Positions 58,651-64,000 of a stretch of DNA of 64,000 nt are shown piece after piece (the first letter of the stretch is position 1; every line of letters begins with the position of its first letter). The stretch comes from Nocardia aurantia (GTDB lineage: Bacteria > Actinomycetota > Actinomycetes > Mycobacteriales > Mycobacteriaceae). The stretch covers positions 186,001 through 250,000 of the forward strand of contig NZ_WEGI01000009.1 in the NCBI RefSeq assembly GCF_009604425.1. The letters are read 5' to 3'. The notes under the pieces are model-generated. The model was not told where the DNA came from. It did not search any database and saw only the letters and a program-made list of their open reading frames with translations. The translations under genes and the position numbers were made by a program.

Positions 58651-61161
58651 ATGACGAATTCGACGACCCGGGAACCGGCTTCGCCGGCCGTTCCGGTGAC
58701 GGATGCGAGCGCGTCACTGTCGCACCGGCAGATTCTCACCATTCTCTCCGGCCTGTTGCTGGGCATCTTCCTCGCGGCCCTGGACCAGAACATCGTCAGC
58801 GTGGCGATCGTGAAGATCGCCAACAGCCTGCACGGATTCGACGAACAGGCTTGGGCCACCACGGCTTATCTGATCACCGCCACCGTCTCCACCCCGCTGT
58901 ACGGCAAGCTGGCCGACATCTACGGCCGCAAACCGTTCTATCTCGTGGCGATCGGGCTGTTCGTGATCGGTTCGGCCGCATGCACCTTCGCCGGTTCGAT
59001 GTACCAGCTGGCCGGCTTCCGGGCCTTCCAGGGACTGGGAGCCGGCGGTCTGATGTCGTTGGCGTTCACCATCATCGGCGATATCGTGCCCGCCCGCGAA
59101 CGGGTGCGGTACCAGGGCTACTTCATGATGGTGTTCGGTTCGGCGACCGTGCTCGGGCCGGTACTGGGCGGGCTGTTCTCGAATTACGATCGGCTGTGGG
59201 GATTGTCGGGCTGGCGCTGGGTGTTCCTGGTGAACGTGCCGGTCGGCGTGCTGGCGCTGGTCGTGGTGGCGCGGGTGCTGAACGTGCCGCTCCCACGCCA
59301 GCGGCACCGGGTCGACTGGTTCGGGGCGGTGCTGCTGGCCGTCTGCGTGGTGCCGTTACTGGTCGTGGCCGAACAGGGCCGGGGCTGGGGATGGACCTCG
59401 CATCGCGCGCTGCTGTGCTACGGGATCGCCGTGGCCGGACTGCTGTGCTTCCTCCTCGTCGAATTCCTGATGCGCGAGGCGGCGCTGATCCCGTTGCGGC
59501 TGTTCCGCAGTTCGACGTTCGCGGTGACGATCCTCGGCGGATTCATCGTCGGCGTGGCCATGTTCGGCGCGATCTCCATGGTGCCGCTGTATCTGCAAGT
59601 GGTGCGCGGCTTTTCGCCGACCAAGTCCGGTCTGCTGATGCTGCCGCTGGTACTGGGCATCATGGTCGGCTCCCAGTTGGCGGGGCAGCTCACCCGCACG
59701 ACCGGGCGGTACAAGATCCAGCCGGTGCTCGGCACCTTCGTGATCGCGGTGGGCGCCCTGCTGTACGCGCAGGTGCACTACGACAGCCCGCTGTGGCAGC
59801 CGCTGGCCTACAGCCTGGTGATCGGCTTCGGGCTCGGCGGCTGTATGCAGACCCTGATCACCGCCGCCCAGAATGCCGGTCCCCGTTCGGATATGGGCGT
59901 CTCCACCGCGACCGCGACCTTCTGCCGGCAGATGGGCGGCACCCTGGGCGTCGCGGTCTTCCTCACCATCATGTTCAATCTGCTTCCGCGCCGGATCGTC
60001 ACCGCGTTCGGCGGGCAGTTGCCGCCCGGCTTCGACGGCGCGGAACTCGGCCGGTTGCAGAGCAACACCAGTGGTATCGCCGCACTGCCGGATGCCGTCC
60101 GCCGTCCGGTGCTGATCGGCTTCACCGAATCCCTGCAGGGCGTGTTCTACGCCGGCGCCGGGGTCGCGCTGGCCGCGTGCCTGGTGCTGATCTTCATGAA
60201 AGAGATTCCCCTGCAAGATCTTCCGGTGCACGCGAGCGAAGACGTCCCGGTCCGTGAGGAATCGCGCGCCGACCCCGCGGCGGACCGCCCCGAGCCCGCC
60301 ACGCTCGCCGTCGAGCCCGTCGCGGCCCGGCGGGCCGACCCCGCGCTGCGGTCCGCGACATCGCCGGTGGCCGTACCGGATTCCCCGGCCGGCCTCGACG
60401 ACGGCCACCCCATCACCGGTCACATCCGCCGCGACGACGGCCACCCGGTCCCGGCCGCGGTGCTCACCCTGATCGACCCGCACGGCCGCCAGGTGGCCCG
60501 CGCGGTCGCCCGTTCCGACGGCGAATATCGCATCGCCGCACCGGATCACGGCACCCACGTACTGATCGTCTCCGCGCTCGGGCACCGCCCGGCCGCGATG
60601 AGTGTGACCGTCGGCGACCGCGCGCAGACCCTGGACGTCGCCCTGCCCGGTGCCGCCGAGGTGTCCGGCGTGGTGCGGTCGGCCGGCCGCGGCGAACCGC
60701 TGCCCGGCGCCACCGTCACCCTCACCGATGCGCACGGCGAGGTGATCGGCACGGTGGTCACCGGCGACGACGGCCGCTACGTCTGCCACGGCGTGGTCCC
60801 GGGCCACTACACCCTGGTCGCCGTCGCGCCGCACCTCCGCCCCGCGGCCGCCACCCTCACCGTCCCCGACACCGGCCTGCTACGTCACGACCTGGAACTG
60901 GCCTCGATGGCGGTCCTGGCCGGAGCGGCCTGGGCGCAGGGCCGGATGGTCCCCGACGCCGAGGTGACCGTCCTGGACGCCACCGGCGAACCGATCGCCG
61001 CCACCCGCACCGACGACCTCGGCCACTACCTCGTCCCCGACCTCCCCGAGGGCGACTACACCGTCGTGGCCCGCGGCTACCCGCCGGTGCGCAGCACCGT
61101 CACCGTCACCGGCGGCGAGGTCACCCACGACGTGTGGCTGGGGTACGAGACCTCGGTCTGA
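58651..61161 (+). CDS. DHA2 MFS exporter fused to carboxypeptidase-regulatory-like repeats
   Basis: An 836-aa protein. Residues 1-525 are a 14-helix DHA2 exporter (LDQNIVSVAIVKIA in helix 1, GKLADIYGRK motif A, GPVLGGLFSN motif C). A low-complexity linker of about 60 residues (VREESRADPAADRPEPATLAVEPVAARRADPA) leads to three repeats of a carboxypeptidase-regulatory-like beta sandwich in the last 250 residues (GHIRRDDGHPVPAAVLTLID; GVVRSAGRGEPLPGATVTLTD; GRMVPDAEVTVLDATGEPIA). These bind sugars, lipids or envelope partners in other proteins, so the pump may be tethered to the envelope. The ATG at 58651 is chosen; no regulator is adjacent. Confidence 0.9.
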   Translation: MTNSTTREPASPAVPVTDASASLSHRQILTILSGLLLGIFLAALDQNIVSVAIVKIANSLHGFDEQAWATTAYLITATVSTPLYGKLADIYGRKPFYLVAIGLFVIGSAACTFAGSMYQLAGFRAFQGLGAGGLMSLAFTIIGDIVPARERVRYQGYFMMVFGSATVLGPVLGGLFSNYDRLWGLSGWRWVFLVNVPVGVLALVVVARVLNVPLPRQRHRVDWFGAVLLAVCVVPLLVVAEQGRGWGWTSHRALLCYGIAVAGLLCFLLVEFLMREAALIPLRLFRSSTFAVTILGGFIVGVAMFGAISMVPLYLQVVRGFSPTKSGLLMLPLVLGIMVGSQLAGQLTRTTGRYKIQPVLGTFVIAVGALLYAQVHYDSPLWQPLAYSLVIGFGLGGCMQTLITAAQNAGPRSDMGVSTATATFCRQMGGTLGVAVFLTIMFNLLPRRIVTAFGGQLPPGFDGAELGRLQSNTSGIAALPDAVRRPVLIGFTESLQGVFYAGAGVALAACLVLIFMKEIPLQDLPVHASEDVPVREESRADPAADRPEPATLAVEPVAARRADPALRSATSPVAVPDSPAGLDDGHPITGHIRRDDGHPVPAAVLTLIDPHGRQVARAVARSDGEYRIAAPDHGTHVLIVSALGHRPAAMSVTVGDRAQTLDVALPGAAEVSGVVRSAGRGEPLPGATVTLTDAHGEVIGTVVTGDDGRYVCHGVVPGHYTLVAVAPHLRPAAATLTVPDTGLLRHDLELASMAVLAGAAWAQGRMVPDAEVTVLDATGEPIAATRTDDLGHYLVPDLPEGDYTVVARGYPPVRSTVTVTGGEVTHDVWLGYETSV

Positions 61162-61276
61162 GCACGGGTCACGCCGGGCCGCGTCGACGCTCCGGTGCCT
61201 GCCGCCGCGGCGTGGGTAGTCTGGGCACCGCCGATCCGCATGCGGATCGAGGCGTGTCGAGCGTGAGGGGACGACG

Positions 61277-62125
61277 ATGGCGGACAAGGTGGCCGGCACC
61301 GCGGTGGGGCCCATCGTGATCGCGGCGGCCGAACAGCGGTTGCCGCCCGAAAATCGTTTGTGCACAGATGAATTCGCGGAGCGAATGCTGCCCGCCGCGG
61401 TGCGCGGGCTGCTGCGCGCGGGACCGGTGCGCCGGATGCTGGTGGCGACGATGGAGCGGCAGGCGCCGGGCGTGTGGGCCGGGATCGCGTGCCGCAAAAG
61501 GTATCTCGACGAGAAGGTAACCGAGGCGCTGGACGCCGGCGCGGCGGCGCTGGTGCTGCTCGGCGCGGGATTCGACACGCGTGGCCTGCGCCTGGCCGTG
61601 CCGCGTGGAGTGCCCGATTTCGAACTGGACGTCGCCGCGAACATCGCCGCGAAGCGGAAGCGAATTACGCTGCCGGACAGTGTATTCCCGGTTCCGGTCG
61701 ATTTCGCGACCGACGACGTCGCGGCCGCGCTGGCCTCGGCGGGCCGGCGTCCCGAGAGCCGGACGGTATTCGTATGGGAGGCGGTCACCCAGTACCTGAC
61801 CGAGGCGGCGGTACGGTCCACGCTCGCGATGCTGGCCGGTGCGGCGCCGGGCAGCACCCTGGGATTCACCTACATCCAGCGGGATTTCCTGGCCGGCACG
61901 AATCTCTACGACGCCCCGAAGATGCGGCAGCGCTTCGTGATTCGTGATCCGATGTGGAAGTTCGGGCTGCTGCCGGCGGAGGTGGCGGGGCTGCTCGCCG
62001 AATACGGCTGGCAGGAGGCCGAGCAGGTCGGCGCGGCCGAGTACCGCCCCCGATATCTCGGCCCGGCGGGCCGCACCGAGCCGGTCAGCGATGTCGAACG
62101 CTGTGTCTGGGCCGTGAAGTCCTGA
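61277..62125 (+). CDS. TIGR00027-type class I SAM-dependent methyltransferase (second copy)
   Basis: A 282-aa paralogue of the methyltransferase at 29991, of the same leucine-carboxyl-methyltransferase-like family. Motif I reads LVLLGAGFDTRGLRL, then FELDVAANIAAKRKR and VPVDFATDDVAAAL, and VFVWEAVTQYLTEAAVRSTLAML. GAGGGGACG precedes the ATG. The acceptor substrate is unknown. Confidence 0.87.
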   Translation: MADKVAGTAVGPIVIAAAEQRLPPENRLCTDEFAERMLPAAVRGLLRAGPVRRMLVATMERQAPGVWAGIACRKRYLDEKVTEALDAGAAALVLLGAGFDTRGLRLAVPRGVPDFELDVAANIAAKRKRITLPDSVFPVPVDFATDDVAAALASAGRRPESRTVFVWEAVTQYLTEAAVRSTLAMLAGAAPGSTLGFTYIQRDFLAGTNLYDAPKMRQRFVIRDPMWKFGLLPAEVAGLLAEYGWQEAEQVGAAEYRPRYLGPAGRTEPVSDVERCVWAVKS

Positions 62126-62212
62126 GCCGAAGTCCCGAGTTCGGTGCCGCCGGATTGTCGGTGTCGCGGAGTACGGTTGGCGGCGATGTTCATTCGACGC
62201 GAAGGGTGAGTC

Positions 62213-62725
62213 ATGGCGACGACGGCCGATGTGCTGACGGATGCGTTCGGGCGGATCCGCGAGGTGGTGTACGGGGCGGTGGGTGAGCTCGACGAGGCCG
62301 ACCTGGCGTATCGGGTCGACCCGGAGGCCAATTCCATCGCCTGGCTGGTCTGGCATCTCACGCGGGTTCAGGACGACCATGTGTCCGAGGTGGCCGGTGT
62401 CGATCAGGTGTGGACCGCGCACGGATGGTTCGAGCGGTTCGGCCTGCCGATCGACCCGCGCGCCACCGGATACGGCGACGGCGCCGGCGAGGTCGCGGTC
62501 ATCCGCACCACGGGAAAGCTACTGACCGGCTATTACGATGCGGTCCACGAGCAGACCCTGCGCTATCTCGCCACACTCTCCGACGCCGATCTGGACCGGG
62601 TCGTCGACACCCGCTGGGATCCGCCGGTGACGCTCGGTGTCCGGTTGGTGAGCGTCATCGACGACGATCTGCAGCATGCCGGTCAAGCGGCCTTTCTGCG
62701 CGGCATCATTTTGCGCGCCAAATAA
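62213..62725 (+). CDS. DinB/DUF664 mycothiol-transferase-like protein
   Basis: A 170-aa four-helix-bundle protein of the DinB/DUF664 type. WLVWHLTRVQDDHVSE and LQHAGQAAFLRG supply the metal-binding His residues of the family. Actinobacterial members often act as mycothiol- or bacillithiol-dependent S-transferases (inference). It starts at the ATG at 62213, preceded by GAAGGGTGAG. Confidence 0.85.
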   Translation: MATTADVLTDAFGRIREVVYGAVGELDEADLAYRVDPEANSIAWLVWHLTRVQDDHVSEVAGVDQVWTAHGWFERFGLPIDPRATGYGDGAGEVAVIRTTGKLLTGYYDAVHEQTLRYLATLSDADLDRVVDTRWDPPVTLGVRLVSVIDDDLQHAGQAAFLRGIILRAK

Positions 62726-62824
62726 CTCAGTCCCTGTTCCGGCCAGGATCCGGGCCGTCGGATTTCGGCCGGCTTCCGCTCGGCGGCGGCCGGCTCCGGA
62801 GGTACCAGCTCCGGCCGGGCCGGC

Positions 62825-63976
62825 TCAGACGACGGTACCTTCCGGGGCGATGATGTTCTCCGCGCTGTCCGCCACAGCCAATAGATGGTGCTCCGCGGGG
62901 GTGTCCTCCTCGGAGCGGACGCGGCTGCGCTTGTTGTGCACGAGGCTGCTGACGAAGGCCGCGGTGATGATCGCCACGCCGATCAGCCCGGTGGCGACCT
63001 CGTTCACGTGATGGCCGCTGGAGTACAGCAGCACCAGCGCCAGCGCGCCGATGGCCCAGTGCGCGCCGTGCTCCAGATGCACGTACTCCGCCAAGGTGCC
63101 CTTGCGGACCAGGTAGATCGTGATGGAGCGGACGAACATCGCGCCGATCAGGCCCAGGCCGAGGGCGATGACGATCGGGTCCGAGGTGATCGCGAAGGAG
63201 CCGATCACGCCGTCGAAGGAGAACGAGGCGTCGAGCACTTCCAGGTACAGGAATCCGAAGAAGGCCGCGCGGCCGGTGGCGACCGCCACCCGGGACGGAC
63301 CGGTCCGGTCGGACTGCTCGTTCTCGAAGTGGGCGCCGAGGCCGTCGACGAGAAAATAGGTGACCATGCCGAGCGCACCGGCCACCATGACCACATCGGC
63401 CTTGTCGTTGGGGGCGATGAAGCCCGCGGTGAGCACCAGCAGCATCATCGTGACGGTGACGGGGAACATCGAGAACCGGCCCAGCCGTGCCAGCGGCCGC
63501 TCCAGCCAGGTCAGCCAGGTCACCGAGCGTTCGGCGCAGACGTAGTTCAGGAACAACAGCAGCAGGAACACGGCGCCGAAGGTGGCGATCTTCGGGTTGG
63601 CGTCGGCGAGGAGGGCCTCGTAGCTCGGCCGCCCGTCCGGGAAGGCGCTCGCGCCGTCGGCCGGTGGGTTCAGCGCCAGGTCCAGGGCGCGCAGCGGGTC
63701 GATATGGGCGCCGACGGCGACCACGGCCAGCGGGAACACCAGCCGCATACCGAACACCGCGACGATCACGCCGACGGTGAGGAACATTCGCTGCCAGAAC
63801 TGGCTCATCCGTTCCAGCACAGCGGCATTCACCACGGCGTTGTCGAACGACAGCGATATCTCCAGCACACCGAGCACGGCCGTCAGGACCAGTGCCTGTG
63901 GGCCGCCATACCATGCGGCGACCACCAATGCCAGCCCTGCGACGAGAAACGATGGGGTGAACACTCGCACGAACAT
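62825..63976 (-). CDS. DUF475 (TerC-like) integral membrane protein
   Basis: A 383-aa protein with about nine hydrophobic segments. SLSFDNAVVNAAVLERMSQFWQRMFLTVGV, FLLLLFLNYVCAER and VLDASFSFDGVIGSFAITSDPIVIALGLGLIGAMFVRSITIYLVRKGTLAEYVHLEHGAHW are diagnostic of DUF475 and TerC-type proteins. The conserved FDN and FDG acids may bind Mn2+ or Ca2+ as in TerC. These proteins link to metal homeostasis or tellurite resistance. The ATG ending at 63976 is the start. Confidence 0.92.
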   Translation of the reverse strand: MFVRVFTPSFLVAGLALVVAAWYGGPQALVLTAVLGVLEISLSFDNAVVNAAVLERMSQFWQRMFLTVGVIVAVFGMRLVFPLAVVAVGAHIDPLRALDLALNPPADGASAFPDGRPSYEALLADANPKIATFGAVFLLLLFLNYVCAERSVTWLTWLERPLARLGRFSMFPVTVTMMLLVLTAGFIAPNDKADVVMVAGALGMVTYFLVDGLGAHFENEQSDRTGPSRVAVATGRAAFFGFLYLEVLDASFSFDGVIGSFAITSDPIVIALGLGLIGAMFVRSITIYLVRKGTLAEYVHLEHGAHWAIGALALVLLYSSGHHVNEVATGLIGVAIITAAFVSSLVHNKRSRVRSEEDTPAEHHLLAVADSAENIIAPEGTVV

Positions 63977-64000
63977 GACGCTGCGCCTTTCGTCAGCCCT

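Noticed and set aside
1..64000. tRNA, rRNA, riboswitch or attachment site
   Set aside because: I saw no cloverleaf-like sequence with CCA end, no rRNA conserved segments and no riboswitch-like leader; a covariance-model search would be decisive.

Overview
The window is chromosomal DNA of very high GC content from a mycolic-acid-containing actinobacterium, most likely a Nocardia or close relative. This rests on protein likenesses recognised by eye, not on a search: a fused 2-oxoglutarate decarboxylase/dehydrogenase of the SucA/Kgd type, a DesA1-like acyl-ACP desaturase beside KasA/B-like and FadD32-like enzymes, an EthA-like monooxygenase, a PtpB-like phosphatase, a DinB/mycothiol-transferase-type protein and a PPE-like/EspG pair. 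Several genes lack a Shine-Dalgarno sequence but have a TANNNT hexamer ending exactly 7 bases before the start codon, the mycobacterial leaderless-promoter signature.

Layout. 0-6 kb: a cut-off PepA-type serine protease, a membrane-anchored molybdopterin oxidoreductase, and a PadR regulator with its DHA2 efflux pump behind a palindromic operator candidate. 5.5-14 kb: a small ribbon-helix-helix-like protein, SucA/Kgd and a one-chain double ABC exporter, all on the minus strand. 14-17 kb: a three-gene minus-strand operon (EcsC-like protein, ABC ATPase, permease) joined by ATGA overlaps, then an AraC regulator, a VOC protein, a small dimeric alpha/beta-barrel-like protein and an ECF sigma factor with a C-terminal SnoaL-like domain. 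19.5-25.7 kb: a glutathionyl-hydroquinone-reductase-like enzyme, an enoyl-CoA hydratase, an adenylating enzyme without its C-terminal lid, PtpB, a short two-ORF unit and a PLP-dependent deaminase/aldolase. 25.7-29.8 kb: a giant RecB-like nuclease/helicase relative whose catalytic motifs look eroded.

30-35 kb: a methyltransferase, an alpha/beta hydrolase, and a type VII secretion-associated trio (small helical protein, PPE-like protein, EspG). The EspG carries an in-frame 24-bp repeat array and is followed by a seven-unit palindromic repeat array. 35-43 kb: phosphoribosyltransferase, nitrilase-family amidase, DEAD-box helicase, a 111-bp tandem duplication, a secreted Pro/Ala-tailed protein and a paired acyl-CoA dehydrogenase operon. 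43-50 kb: mostly single small genes (GNAT, FMN split-barrel, NTF2-like plus EthA-like pair, DHFR-like, Ogt, CGNR zinc finger). 50-55.5 kb: a VIT/CCC1-type metal transporter with an IdeR-like iron box, then the lipid trio of desaturase, ketoacyl synthase and fatty-acyl-AMP ligase. 55.5-64 kb: an unrecognised 518-aa protein, a DUF72 protein, an MFS exporter with carboxypeptidase-regulatory-like C-terminal repeats, a second methyltransferase, a DinB-type protein and a DUF475 membrane protein.

There are no rRNA or tRNA genes, insertion sequences, phage genes or CRISPR arrays that I can support. The window reads as a core chromosome with scattered accessory genes. The most unusual signals are the tandem-repeat arrays, the eroded RecB-like protein and the stand-alone ketoacyl synthase/FAAL/desaturase group.
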